The notes: generated by a model from the letters alone, not told the origin. Counted from the stretch's first letter, positions 18,487 to 27,233 are shown. The stretch is 34,307 bases of DNA from Nitratifractor sp. (GCA_015491955.1 WGFZ01000065.1:1-34307); one strand, 5' to 3'. Numbers and translations are program-made.

Positions 18487-19593
18487 ATGGACGCATATGA
18501 ATATAGTGAATTACTCAAAAGTTTGAGTACAAAGATGCAAAATATTACAAATATTGTCAAGCCAAATCTTATTCAAGATAGACTAGATGAAATTGAAAAT
18601 ATGCAACAAGAGCCTGAGTTTTGGAGCGATTCAGATAGAGCTGGAAAAATTTCTCAAGAGAAGACTCGACTAGAGAGAACACTAAACAAGTACCAAGATG
18701 CAAATGGTGCTTTAGAGGATGCTCAAGAGTATTTTGAACTAGCTAAAAGTGAAAATGATGAAGAGACACTAGAGATGCTATATGATGATGCACCAAATCT
18801 AAAAGAGCATATCCAACAACTTGAAATTGCTATTATGCTTAGTGGTGAACACGATGGTAACAATGCCATTGTAACAATTCACCCAGGAGCTGGTGGAACA
18901 GAGAGTCAAGATTGGGCAAGTATGCTATATAGAATGTACTTAAGGTGGGCAGAACGCCACAACTTTAAAGTAGAGGTTCTTGATTATCAACCAGGTGAAG
19001 AGGCTGGAATAAAAGATGTGAGTTTTATCATAAAGGGTGAAAATGCCTATGGCTATTTAAAAGTAGAAAATGGAATCCACCGTTTGGTACGTATTAGTCC
19101 ATTTGATTCAAATGCTAAACGCCACACCTCCTTTAGTTCTGTAATGGTATCACCTGAAGTTGATGATGATATAGAGATTGAGATTGAAGATAGAGATATA
19201 CGAATAGATACATACCGTGCTAGTGGTGCAGGTGGACAACATGTCAATAAGACTGAATCGGCAATCCGTATCACTCACGAGCCAACTGGTATTGTAGTAC
19301 AGTGTCAAAATGACCGTTCACAACACAAAAATAAAGCTTCAGCTATGAAAATGCTAAAGTCTCGCCTATTTGAGTATGAAATGGCAAAAAAACAGGCTGA
19401 GATTGATGGTATAGAAAAGAGTGAAATTGGTTGGGGGCATCAAATTAGAAGTTATGTACTTCAACCATATCAACAGGTAAAAGATAGTAGAAGTAATCAA
19501 GCTTTTAGTAATGTAGATGCTATTTTAGATGGTGATATTGACAAGATGCTAGAGGGTGTATTAATTGCCCAAGCTAGAGAAGTACAAGAGTAG
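18487..19593 (+). CDS. prfB: Peptide chain release factor 2
   Basis: Recognises UGA and UAA stop codons and triggers peptide release. 368 residues: helical domain 1 (1-110), SPF tripeptide at 204-206 that reads the second and third stop-codon bases, and [12 protein letters not shown] with the catalytic GGQ at 249-251. The whole gene is one open frame from ATG 18487 (AAGGA 8 bases upstream). The programmed +1 frameshift at an early UGA that autoregulates prfB in E. coli and many other bacteria is absent here. Confidence 0.97.
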   Translation: MDAYEYSELLKSLSTKMQNITNIVKPNLIQDRLDEIENMQQEPEFWSDSDRAGKISQEKTRLERTLNKYQDANGALEDAQEYFELAKSENDEETLEMLYDDAPNLKEHIQQLEIAIMLSGEHDGNNAIVTIHPGAGGTESQDWASMLYRMYLRWAERHNFKVEVLDYQPGEEAGIKDVSFIIKGENAYGYLKVENGIHRLVRISPFDSNAKRHTSFSSVMVSPEVDDDIEIEIEDRDIRIDTYRASGAGGQHVNKTESAIRITHEPTGIVVQCQNDRSQHKNKASAMKMLKSRLFEYEMAKKQAEIDGIEKSEIGWGHQIRSYVLQPYQQVKDSRSNQAFSNVDAILDGDIDKMLEGVLIAQAREVQE

Positions 19594-19595
19594 AA

Positions 19596-19614
19596 GCTAA
19601 GGAGATACCTTAGC
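19596..19614. terminator. Stem-loop between convergent prfB and lipoprotein gene
   Basis: GCTAAGG (19596-19602), loop AGATA, CCTTAGC (19608-19614): a perfect 7-bp stem just after the prfB stop that includes the last codons of the lipoprotein gene. Neither strand has a clear T-run after it, so it may be a transcript-end stabiliser rather than a classical terminator. Confidence 0.4.
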
Positions 19615-20158
19615 GAAATTTCAAGATAAGATTACCTCTTTGGACTTTAATCCATTGTAAAGAGTGTCCTTGGAATGTCATACCCATTTGATAGAGTGGA
19701 ATTTTGGATAAATCACTTTTTATCAATATTGGAATATTTCTTCTTGCCGAAGATGATACATAGGATATAACAGATGGATTTGCTTTGAAGTTTATATTAC
19801 GTGCTTGTAGATTGGAAAAGTATAATATTCTCGTATTTGGGTCATAGCTTAAAGTTCCATCATATCTAACAAGACCTGCAATACCTTCTGGAATCTCAAA
19901 ACTCTTCATAAAGAAAGATGCACTAACACTCAATGGTAACTTACCATCTCCATCTTGGATAACCACACTCAATAATTTAACTTTTCCAAAGTGCTTTTTA
20001 TGCGTTATAGGTAAGACCCTTTGACAACTATTTGCCATATCACTCAACGCAATGGTTGTCTTTAAACCGTCATCTTTATTACCTAAAATAGCTGGTTCTG
20101 GAACTGAACAACCACTTATAAAAAATAGTAATCCTAAAATAAGATAAACTCTTTTCAT
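19610..20158 (-). CDS. Outer-membrane-type lipoprotein, YceB/DUF1439-like
   Basis: 182 residues. The N-terminus MKRVYLILGLLFFISGCSVP is a lipoprotein signal with lipobox ISGC (Cys 17), so the mature protein is lipid-anchored. The body is a beta-rich domain: VVIQDGDGKLPLSVSASF, then GTLSYDPNTRILYFSNLQ and a final IKVQRGNLILKF strand. This pattern (strand, 'Y.p....iyf..l', helix, strand) resembles DUF1439 lipoproteins such as YceB, which belong to the lipid-binding tubular fold group. The assignment is tentative. ATG 20158, 53 bases after the YggU gene; last gene of the long minus-strand run. Confidence 0.75.
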   Translation of the reverse strand: MKRVYLILGLLFFISGCSVPEPAILGNKDDGLKTTIALSDMANSCQRVLPITHKKHFGKVKLLSVVIQDGDGKLPLSVSASFFMKSFEIPEGIAGLVRYDGTLSYDPNTRILYFSNLQARNINFKANPSVISYVSSSARRNIPILIKSDLSKIPLYQMGMTFQGHSLQWIKVQRGNLILKFR

Positions 20159-20211
20159 ATCTCTCCCTCTTTTTATCTTTTACTACTAAATTATAGCCAT
20201 TTTATTATTTA

Positions 20212-20502
20212 TTATTCTTCTATTTGCCCTAGAAATAGTTCAAATTTTTCAGTATATGGAAACTCTAAAATTTTAATTTTAGCTGTTTTACCACTTCTAA
20301 ATTTAATAGAACTTTTAGGAACTTTAAATCTCTTAGATAAAAATTTTACCAACTCTTTATTAGCCAAACCTTCAACAGCGGCTGCTGCTATACGAATTTT
20401 TATAGCTTCATCTCCATAAAGTCCAGAAAATTCACTACGACTAGCCCCCGGCTGAGCCTTTATTTTAAGAGATACTAAATCCCCTCTTCTTTCATAAAAC
20501 AT
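20212..20502 (-). CDS. YggU/DUF167 family protein
   Basis: 96 residues. The family signature is clear: LKIKAQPGASRSEFSG, IKIRIAAAAVEGLANKELVKFL and IKFRSGKTAKIKIL. Members are small alpha/beta proteins of uncertain function. ATG 20502 has GGAGGAG 7 bases upstream, inside the end of waaA, which it overlaps by 11 bases; coupled translation is likely. Confidence 0.9.
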   Translation of the reverse strand: MFYERRGDLVSLKIKAQPGASRSEFSGLYGDEAIKIRIAAAAVEGLANKELVKFLSKRFKVPKSSIKFRSGKTAKIKILEFPYTEKFELFLGQIEE

Positions 20503-21658
20503 TACGAATCTCCTCCTCTATAATCTCTATAGGGTCTTTAACAAATTTTAAACGAGTCTTAGGTAAAAGTTTTGGATATTTAAGAGTATCGACCAAGCTA
20601 TCACGCTCAATAATAGTTATACCTTCAATATTGGCAAATAAATCTCTTTGATTAAAGAAATGCTCTCCTGTAATGATAGGAATTTCAAATTGGGCTACTT
20701 CAGCTGCATTATGTCCACCAATTGGCTCAAAAGCACCACCTAAAATAACTAAATCGCTTATGGCATAACAATTTACCAATTCACCCATCTTATCTACTAA
20801 GATTAAGTCAGCCTCCATATTTTCATTCTCACTAAAACGCTCAATCTTCCAATTTTGGAACTTTGCAAAGGAACGAATCATACGCCATACACTATCAAAT
20901 CTCTCTGGGTGGCGAGGAACAATTAACATTTTAGCTTCTGGACGAATAGATTTTAATTCACGGAAAGCTTGAATAATCTCACTCTCCTCACCCTCGTGTG
21001 TACTTCCTGCACATACTAAAAAGCCATTAGGTTTTTTAAGCTCTCTTGTTGGTTTTGATATTTGTGATAATTTAATACTACCTAATACTTTTATATTATA
21101 TGCACCTAGTGCTTCAAGACGTTCTCTATCAATTTCAGATTGGGCATACACATAATCAATCTTAGAAAATATATATCTATAAAACCATCTAAAGCGGTAA
21201 TATTTTGACCAAGAACGGTCACTAATACGTGCATTTATTAAAAATGTTTTAGCACCTTTTGCCTTTGCTAAGGCGAAGAGTAGATACCAAAGTTCAGCCT
21301 CTACTACTACCAAAGCTCTTTGAGGTCGTATCCAAAACCAAAGAAGAGGTTCAAATGGTAGATAACGACTCTCATTAGGAGTAAGCTCTTTAATGACATC
21401 AAAACCTGTTTTAGTAGTAGTACTCAAGCGATATAATTTAGAGTCAAAACGTTCAATTAAAGGCTTTGTTGCACGTGCCTCTCCAAAACTACATATATGG
21501 AACCAAATACCATTAGATTCAAATGGAGGATTACGCCAAAGTAAAAAACGAGCTGGAAGTGAAGAACGATATTTTTTTTTAAAGGATAAAATTAAAATAA
21601 ATGGAAAAGATATAACATATAAGATAGTAAGTAAAAAAGTATAAATATAGAGAAACAA
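20492..21658 (-). CDS. waaA: KDO transferase (lipid A Kdo transferase)
   Basis: Transfers 3-deoxy-D-manno-octulosonate to the lipid A precursor, making the LPS inner core at the inner membrane. About 388 residues: N-terminal membrane anchor, then a GT-B fold of family GT30. Seen: WFHICSFGEARATKPLI with the catalytic-base Glu, TTTKTGFDV, VEAELW, LINARISDRSW, FLVCAGSTHEGEE, VPRHPER and GGAFEPIGGHNAAEVA. I chose TTG 21658 (GAGG 7 bases upstream, 2 bases after the preceding stop) over an ATG-like start at 21721 that would overlap the zinc-ribbon gene by about 60 bases. Confidence 0.93.
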   Translation of the reverse strand: MFLYIYTFLLTILYVISFPFILILSFKKKYRSSLPARFLLWRNPPFESNGIWFHICSFGEARATKPLIERFDSKLYRLSTTTKTGFDVIKELTPNESRYLPFEPLLWFWIRPQRALVVVEAELWYLLFALAKAKGAKTFLINARISDRSWSKYYRFRWFYRYIFSKIDYVYAQSEIDRERLEALGAYNIKVLGSIKLSQISKPTRELKKPNGFLVCAGSTHEGEESEIIQAFRELKSIRPEAKMLIVPRHPERFDSVWRMIRSFAKFQNWKIERFSENENMEADLILVDKMGELVNCYAISDLVILGGAFEPIGGHNAAEVAQFEIPIITGEHFFNQRDLFANIEGITIIERDSLVDTLKYPKLLPKTRLKFVKDPIEIIEEEIRNVL

Positions 21659-21660
21659 GA

Positions 21661-22386
21661 CTATGCCTCTAGGTCTTCTCCTGTCTCTTCTATATATAAG
21701 ATACGTCCACAATGAGGGCAAGTTACAATCTCTTCACCTCTAATTAAATCAGAGTATGTCTTATCATTAATCTTTAGATAACAACCATAACAAGCCTGTT
21801 TCCTAACAGGAACTACTCCAGTATTACCAGCCCATTTACGAATTTTCTCATAAAAGGATAGAATCTTTTGATCCATTTTATGAATTTTATTTTCACGAGC
21901 TTTATATAGAGTCTCTTTCTCTTTCTCTATTGCTTGAAGCTCTTGATTTGCATCACTCTTTACAGTTTCAAAAACCTCTTCAAGAGCCTTTAACTCCTCT
22001 TTTGCCTCCTCAATAAGAGCTGTCTTTGTCTCAATAACTCTATTTAAACGCTCAATCTCTTCATTTGCAAAACTTAATTTCTCTTTAGCAATCTCCTCCT
22101 CAATAGAGAGAGCTTTCATCTCTCTTTCAGTGGAAATCTCTTTACCCTTTTTTTGAATATCTTTAAGTTGCTTACTCAAAGAGCCAATCTGCTCTTCATA
22201 ACTAACAATTTTATCTTTACTCTCATCTATCTGTTTTTGTAGAGTATCTATTCTAGATTGGACACTATCAACTTTATCTTTCTCTTTAGAGACTCTATTT
22301 TGGGCATTATCTATTTGAGGAGTAAAGCTATCTAAGCCTTTATCAATAGTAGAGAGTTCAACTAGCTCTTTGAGGTACTTATTCAA
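21661..22386 (-). CDS. flgZ: Coiled-coil zinc-ribbon protein, HP0958/FlgZ-like
   Basis: 241 residues: a long coiled coil (about 20-175, rich in Glu/Lys/Ser heptads) followed by a C4 zinc ribbon, CYGCYLK (near 202) and CPHCGRILY (near 224). The arrangement SFYEKIRKWA-N-T before the ribbon is that of Helicobacter pylori HP0958, which I recall as needed for flagellum formation, stabilising RpoN and binding flagellin mRNA. The neighbours waaA and nif3 are the same as in H. pylori. The start is TTG 22386 with AAGGA 7 bases upstream. The role here is inferred; no flagellar gene is in the window. Confidence 0.87.
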   Translation of the reverse strand: MNKYLKELVELSTIDKGLDSFTPQIDNAQNRVSKEKDKVDSVQSRIDTLQKQIDESKDKIVSYEEQIGSLSKQLKDIQKKGKEISTEREMKALSIEEEIAKEKLSFANEEIERLNRVIETKTALIEEAKEELKALEEVFETVKSDANQELQAIEKEKETLYKARENKIHKMDQKILSFYEKIRKWAGNTGVVPVRKQACYGCYLKINDKTYSDLIRGEEIVTCPHCGRILYIEETGEDLEA

Positions 22387-22434
22387 TATATATCCTTTTA
22401 TTCAATGAAAGGTCTTGAAGGAAACGTTACACTA

Positions 22435-23157
22435 TTAGATAATAGTAAACGGATTTTTCGATGGCGTGATTATAACCGAAATTGGCAAAGTTTTCAATAA
22501 TTTATATAATAACTTAGCAAAAAAGTGTTCACTCTCCCAATGACCAATATCAACCATCATCAACCCTTGACTCATCGCCTTCATAGCTTCGTGATATTTA
22601 ATATCTCCTGTTAAAAAGCAATCTGCCTCTACACTATCTATCAAAGATGCTCCAGAGCCTGTACATAGAGCAATAGATCCTATATTATCTTTTGGTGAGA
22701 CTATACGTAGGCTATTTAAGCCAAAAGCCTTTTTTATTTTTTCTTGAAGTTCCATAAGAGTCCAATTAACCTTAGCTTCACAAAGAAAGGGCTTTTCCCT
22801 CTCTATCTCTAACTCTAAAACTTCGCGAAATACATAACTATTTAGATGAGTCTTATCAAAATTTGTATGCATTGCTATTAGAGATTGTCCCTTTTGAATA
22901 AGTTTTTCTATGAGATTAGCAGGATATAGCTCAAAATTTAATGATGTAAGTTTTCCAAAAATTAGTGGGTGGTGTACTATAAAAAGAGTTCCCTCTTTTG
23001 CTCTTTCAATCATCATCTCATCAATATCCAAAGATAAAACAACCTCATCAACCTCTCGATTCATATCACCAATAATCAAACCGCTATTATCCCACTTCTC
23101 TTGTAATTCAAAGGGGCTAATAGTATTTAGATACTCATATATTTCACCTATTTTCAT
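22435..23157 (-). CDS. Nif3-like dinuclear-metal-centre protein
   Basis: 240 residues, Nif3/YbgI (GTP cyclohydrolase I type 2) family; forms hexameric rings with a two-metal site, with unclear role. Seen: EKWDNSGLIIGD, FIVHHPLIFGKL (metal-binding His pair), IAMHTNFD, FLTGDIKYHEAM and DIGHWESEHF. ATG 23157 overlaps the regulator's stop by 4 bases (ATGA), so it is translationally coupled to the Crp/Fnr gene. Confidence 0.93.
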   Translation of the reverse strand: MKIGEIYEYLNTISPFELQEKWDNSGLIIGDMNREVDEVVLSLDIDEMMIERAKEGTLFIVHHPLIFGKLTSLNFELYPANLIEKLIQKGQSLIAMHTNFDKTHLNSYVFREVLELEIEREKPFLCEAKVNWTLMELQEKIKKAFGLNSLRIVSPKDNIGSIALCTGSGASLIDSVEADCFLTGDIKYHEAMKAMSQGLMMVDIGHWESEHFFAKLLYKLLKTLPISVIITPSKNPFTII

Positions 23158-23849
23158 TTAAACCCTTTATTACAATTAACCATACACCTAGTACAAGTTT
23201 TTATTTTATTGTTTTCAATAACCTCTTCCAATGCACAAGTATCTAAAATCGTAATCTTATGCTCTTTATCTATTGAAATCAATCCCTCTCTTTTCATCTT
23301 ATTAAATATACGAGAGAGTGTCTCTGGAGTTAAATTTAAAATAGCAGCTATCTCATTATATTTTAGAGTAGTAAATATATCAATATTTTCTAAAAGAATC
23401 TTAGCCACTTTTGCTTCAGAAGAGAGAATAGTCTCTTTTTGAATAAGAGATGATAAAACCATTATTTTAGATGTAAGAGACTTAATAAGTTCAAGAGAGA
23501 AATCACTATTTGATAGATTTTTATATATATAATCATAAGGTATTAGTGCCATTTTCCCATCTGAAACAAATTCACAAGTGGCAGGGAAAGGCATACGCTC
23601 AAAACAGGCATACTCTCCTATAATTGAAGGTTTATCAAAACGATTTATTTGAATTTGGCTACCTTTTGGAGACGTTTTGTAAAGTTTAACACTACCTTCT
23701 ATAAGAATATATAGATACTCTCCAATATCACCCTCATAAAATACAATTCCATCTTTACTATAACTCTTAATAATAGAGTTATCTTCAATCTCACGAATAT
23801 GATTTTGAGATAGTTTTGAGAAGAGTCCTATTTGACTTAAATCAACCAT
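23154..23849 (-). CDS. Crp/Fnr-type regulator with C-terminal cysteine cluster
   Basis: 231 residues. A cyclic-nucleotide-binding-type sensor barrel (about 8-115), a long dimer helix, then a winged helix-turn-helix with YNEIAAILNLTPETLSRIFN (164-183). ETLSR matches the Glu/Ser/Arg pattern of the E. coli FNR recognition helix (ETISR), which reads TTGAT. It lacks FNR's N-terminal cysteines; instead Cys 205, 219, 222 and 226 sit at the C-terminus (CTRCMVNC), with Cys 82 and 92 in the sensor. A redox, Fe-S or NO-sensing role is plausible but inferred. It lies directly after the heme d1 genes and before nif3 (ATGA overlap), and a 9/10 FNR box covers its own first codons. Confidence 0.88.
   Translation of the reverse strand: MVDLSQIGLFSKLSQNHIREIEDNSIIKSYSKDGIVFYEGDIGEYLYILIEGSVKLYKTSPKGSQIQINRFDKPSIIGEYACFERMPFPATCEFVSDGKMALIPYDYIYKNLSNSDFSLELIKSLTSKIMVLSSLIQKETILSSEAKVAKILLENIDIFTTLKYNEIAAILNLTPETLSRIFNKMKREGLISIDKEHKITILDTCALEEVIENNKIKTCTRCMVNCNKGFK
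23832..23845 (-). promoter_or_regulatory. FNR-like box over the regulator's first codons
   Basis: On the coding strand TTGAT-TTAA-GTCAA, 9 of 10 matches to the FNR consensus TTGAT-N4-ATCAA, at codons 2-6 of the Crp/Fnr gene. If bound, it would act as a roadblock or repressor site. It could also be chance, since it encodes VDLSQ. Confidence 0.35.
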
Positions 23850-23891
23850 AAATATCTAGCCTTATATATATTCGTTAATATTATTAAATTA

Positions 23892-24623
23892 CTATTTTTC
23901 AAACCAACTCAAATCTTTATGTAGTTTAACAACTTTACCTACAACAATAAGTGCTGGTGTTGGTAAATCCTTTGCTTTTTCATAAATATTGCTAAGTGTA
24001 CCTATAACTGTCTTCTCCTCTGCCCAAGTTCCTTTACTAATTACAGCTATTGGAAAATCTTTTGGCTTCCCAATTTCTAATAATTTCTCTGTAATATGTT
24101 TAAGGCGATGTAAGCCCATTAAAAAGATAATCGTATCATCACTTTTATAATTTTCCCAAGGAATTTGGCTCTTATTTTTACTAGCTTCATGACCTGTAAC
24201 AACTCTAAAGCTTACTGTAATTCCTCTATGAGTTACAGGAATACCCGCATACTCTGGAACTGCAATAGCTGATGTAATTCCTGGAATAAATTCAAATTTT
24301 ACTCCTCTTTGCTTTAGGTATATACCCTCTTCTCCCCCACGTCCAAAAACTAAAGGATCGCCACCTTTTAGGCGAACAACAATATCATATTTTAAAGAGG
24401 CTTGATAGATAAGCTCATTGATCTCATCTTGTGGAAGTGTATGGTGGCTATCAGCCTTACCAACATATATAAACTCACACCCATCTTTTGCCTCTGATAG
24501 AATCTCTGGATTAGCAAGACGGTCATATATGATAACATCAGCCTTACGAATTACTCTAAGAGCCTTTATTGTTAAAAGTTCTAAAGCTCCAGGACCTGCA
24601 CCTGTTAAATATACTCTACCCAT
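23892..24623 (-). CDS. cobA: Uroporphyrinogen-III C-methyltransferase
   Basis: SUMT (CobA/NirE) methylates uroporphyrinogen III twice with SAM to give precorrin-2, the branch point to siroheme, heme d1 and cobalamin. About 243 residues: VYLTGAGPGALELLT (SAM-site loop), YDRLANPEIL, VRLKGGDPLVFGRGGEE, GITSAIAVPEYAGIPVTHRG and the TPALIVVGKVV ending. Start ATG 24623 (MGRVYLTG) fits the family; an ATG six codons earlier has no ribosome site. It overlaps nirJ by 8 bases. Its place in the d1 operon suggests the NirE role. There is no fused HemD or siroheme-synthase domain. Confidence 0.92.
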   Translation of the reverse strand: MGRVYLTGAGPGALELLTIKALRVIRKADVIIYDRLANPEILSEAKDGCEFIYVGKADSHHTLPQDEINELIYQASLKYDIVVRLKGGDPLVFGRGGEEGIYLKQRGVKFEFIPGITSAIAVPEYAGIPVTHRGITVSFRVVTGHEASKNKSQIPWENYKSDDTIIFLMGLHRLKHITEKLLEIGKPKDFPIAVISKGTWAEEKTVIGTLSNIYEKAKDLPTPALIVVGKVVKLHKDLSWFEK

Positions 24624-25740
24624 TAGCTCTCTCTTTATCATTTAAATAACAAGATGGGTCTTCTTCCCAAAGTTCTCCTGATATAGCATAGGCTCTACTT
24701 CTACTACCACCATTACAGATATTCACTACTCCACAATTAGCACAATTACCAGATAATTTTCGTGGGTGTTCTCTTAAACGTCTTAAAATATCATTATCTT
24801 CATCTAGCCAAATTTCACTAAAGGGCTTTTGAGTCATATTTCCAATGGTAAAATGGAAAAATGGATCTGGTTTAACATTACCCTTCCAATCGATATTAAC
24901 AAGCCTCCGCCCTGCACTATTACCTCCCCATTTAAGCAGACGCCTACGCATCTCATCTTTTAAACTTGGATAACGATTAGAGAACTCTTCTAAAAATAAA
25001 ATAGAATCCATCTCCATATTTCCAGTAACAATATCAATACCTCTTCCTTGCTCATAATATTCAAATGCTTTATCTATAATAAATTTTACATAAGTGCGAC
25101 GCTCATCTTTAGAGATGTCAATCTTTAGATTATCTAAGCCTCTACCACTATATACAAGATGAGAGATATATATCTTATCTACACCAATATCTTCAGCCAA
25201 TTTAAAAATATCATAAAAGCTAGATTGTGTCTCTTTAGTTAGGGTGAAACGGATACCTGCATTACCTTGATGTTTTTGAATTAGTGCAATAGCTTCAAGA
25301 CTTCTTTTATATGCTCCTTTAAGCCCTCTAAACTCATCGTGAATAGTCTCTATCCCATCTATACTAATTCCAATATAGTTAAAAGTTTCAATAATCTCAT
25401 CTACATTTTTATCATTTATATATAATCCATTTGTAGATAGATATGTAATAATCCCAACCTTACGCATAGCTTGAGCAATTTGAAAAATATCTTTACGAAT
25501 TAGTGGTTCTCCACCACTAAATATTACAAAACGAACCCCACCTTTTAAAAGTTCAGGAATAGATTCTAAAATAAATTCAGTACTCAAAAAATCCTCAGAG
25601 TTAGCATCAGCATAACTATAACAGTGTTTACAAGCAAGATTACATCTATTTGTAAAATTCCAAATAGCAATAACGCCATCTAAAGAACGCTCCCTTTTAC
25701 CCTCAACTACTGAAGATATTAAATTTGATAAGCGAAACAC
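24616..25740 (-). CDS. nirJ: Heme d1 biosynthesis radical SAM protein NirJ
   Basis: 374 residues. Radical SAM enzyme that removes the propionate side chains of 12,18-didecarboxysiroheme on the way to heme d1. The Fe-S motif is C33NLAC37KHC40; FSGGEPLIR follows (SAM site). A C-terminal SPASM-like region has CANCGVVNICNGG and a last Cys in DPSC. The start is GTG 25740, immediately after the nirF stop; the opening MFRLSNLISSVVEG aligns with the usual NirJ start as I remember it. AhbC-type heme enzymes are similar, but the neighbours nirF and SUMT decide for NirJ. Confidence 0.92.
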   Translation of the reverse strand: MFRLSNLISSVVEGKRERSLDGVIAIWNFTNRCNLACKHCYSYADANSEDFLSTEFILESIPELLKGGVRFVIFSGGEPLIRKDIFQIAQAMRKVGIITYLSTNGLYINDKNVDEIIETFNYIGISIDGIETIHDEFRGLKGAYKRSLEAIALIQKHQGNAGIRFTLTKETQSSFYDIFKLAEDIGVDKIYISHLVYSGRGLDNLKIDISKDERRTYVKFIIDKAFEYYEQGRGIDIVTGNMEMDSILFLEEFSNRYPSLKDEMRRRLLKWGGNSAGRRLVNIDWKGNVKPDPFFHFTIGNMTQKPFSEIWLDEDNDILRRLREHPRKLSGNCANCGVVNICNGGSRSRAYAISGELWEEDPSCYLNDKERANG

Positions 25741-26880
25741 TTAATGACTCACTTTTGATGATTTTTTTAGATAGTCATCTGGTGCTTCAAAAAGAAAGAT
25801 TCCAGAGGGTTTACGTACTGGCCACATAAAGTGCTTCCACCACTTTTTGGGGTCTGGGTCAGATACTCTATAGGCTAACACTTCATTTTTAGTATTTACA
25901 CTAAAATAGATATGTGGAGTATCTTTTGACCAACGAAGATGTAAAATCCAACCATCAAACTTAAAGGTACGCATAATTTTAAATGTTTTTGTATCTATAA
26001 TCTGTACATAGGGAAAATCCTTACCACTAAAACTAACAGCTAACCACTTTTGATTTGGACTCATAGCAGTAAATACAGGATTTCCTTTAACCTCAATAGC
26101 GCTTATTGGCTTAAAGTTATGGTCAAAGACAAAGACCTTTTTAGCTCCAACAGCTGGAATAAAGAAGTAATCCTTTGAGATACTCCAAAAACCAAAGTGA
26201 GGAACTTTTAAGATTCTATCTTTCCTACCAAGATTTAGAGGAATCTTTTTATACTTCATAGTATCAAGGTTTAATAGACCAACATCAGGAGAGTTAAATA
26301 GCCCTGCTACATATAGATTTTTATGAATCATAGCATCAAAAGGGACTTTTCCAATATCTTTAAACTTCTTAAATAGAACAAAGTGAGCTTTAGCTTTACT
26401 AAGATTTTCATTCTTCATCACCCAAATCTCATCACTATCCATCAATTCAAAGATTAAATAGTTTTTATAAATCTTAATTCCAACATTTCTACTACCTGTT
26501 TTGATAGTTTGTAATGGATTTAAATCTCTATCTAAAATTTCAACTGTCTTATTATCATAGTTGGCTACTGCTAAAAAATTACTCCCTATAATAAATCCAA
26601 TTGCACTTTTAGATGTTTTATACTCTTTTAGCTTTTTGTTATGAATGGGGTCAAATTTGATAACATATCCATCTCTAGTAATGACATATCCATCATTATC
26701 ACGAAACTTAACAACAGCATGATTAAAATTGTGCATATTTTTAATCTTATCTACTAAGAGATTATGGTCAATTACTGCTAAAGCAGAGTTTTCACGCTCA
26801 ACAACAAAAATCTTCTCTCTTGCACTTAAAGAGCTAATAGTAGCTCCTAGTATAAATAGTAAAAAGAGCATCTTTTTCAT
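25741..26880 (-). CDS. nirF: Heme d1 biosynthesis protein NirF
   Basis: 379 residues with a signal peptide (MKKMLFLLFILGATISSLSA), so periplasmic. The rest is an eight-bladed propeller of the cytochrome d1 type without the heme c domain: repeats such as VERENSALAVIDHN, FLAVANYDNKTVEILD, VFTAMSPNQKWLAVSFSG and VQIIDTKTFKIMRTF. NirF catalyses a late step in heme d1 formation in the periplasm. No lipobox Cys is visible, unlike some NirF. ATG 26880 overlaps the cytochrome c stop by 4 bases. Confidence 0.92.
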   Translation of the reverse strand: MKKMLFLLFILGATISSLSAREKIFVVERENSALAVIDHNLLVDKIKNMHNFNHAVVKFRDNDGYVITRDGYVIKFDPIHNKKLKEYKTSKSAIGFIIGSNFLAVANYDNKTVEILDRDLNPLQTIKTGSRNVGIKIYKNYLIFELMDSDEIWVMKNENLSKAKAHFVLFKKFKDIGKVPFDAMIHKNLYVAGLFNSPDVGLLNLDTMKYKKIPLNLGRKDRILKVPHFGFWSISKDYFFIPAVGAKKVFVFDHNFKPISAIEVKGNPVFTAMSPNQKWLAVSFSGKDFPYVQIIDTKTFKIMRTFKFDGWILHLRWSKDTPHIYFSVNTKNEVLAYRVSDPDPKKWWKHFMWPVRKPSGIFLFEAPDDYLKKSSKVSH

Positions 26881-27212
26881 TTCTTATCCTTAAATGAGAT
26901 TATAAAATCTGTTAATATCTTAATTTGACTAGCATTTAAATCATTAAAAGCTGGCATAGAGTTACGTTTGTAACCAAGTGTTTTATAGACAGCTTGAGGA
27001 TTAACAATTTGAGCCATTATCTGCTGTGGTGTACGCCTATTTGCAATTGAACGAAAAGAGGGACCAAATGCTTCAGCACTTTGATGATGACAACCCCAAC
27101 AGTAACTTTTAAATAGTTTCAATCCAGCCTTTTGCTCAATATCTAAATCACTAGCTAATATTACATAAGGTAATAGCAATATAACGATAACTCTAATAAT
27201 ATTAAAACTCAA
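26877..27212 (-). CDS. Small periplasmic c-type cytochrome, NirC-like
   Basis: 111 residues. An N-terminal signal helix (about 4-20) precedes a class I cytochrome c with one heme site C38WGCH42 and a likely Met axial ligand in NSMPAFNDL. Size and position ahead of nirF match NirC (cytochrome c55x), an electron carrier or late d1 maturation partner, but a NirM-like donor to nitrite reductase is also possible. The start is TTG 27212 with AGGGG upstream; no better start precedes the signal helix. First gene of the d1 operon. Confidence 0.85.
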   Translation of the reverse strand: MSFNIIRVIVILLLPYVILASDLDIEQKAGLKLFKSYCWGCHHQSAEAFGPSFRSIANRRTPQQIMAQIVNPQAVYKTLGYKRNSMPAFNDLNASQIKILTDFIISFKDKK

Positions 27213-27233
27213 GATAGCCCCTTTTTTATTTGC

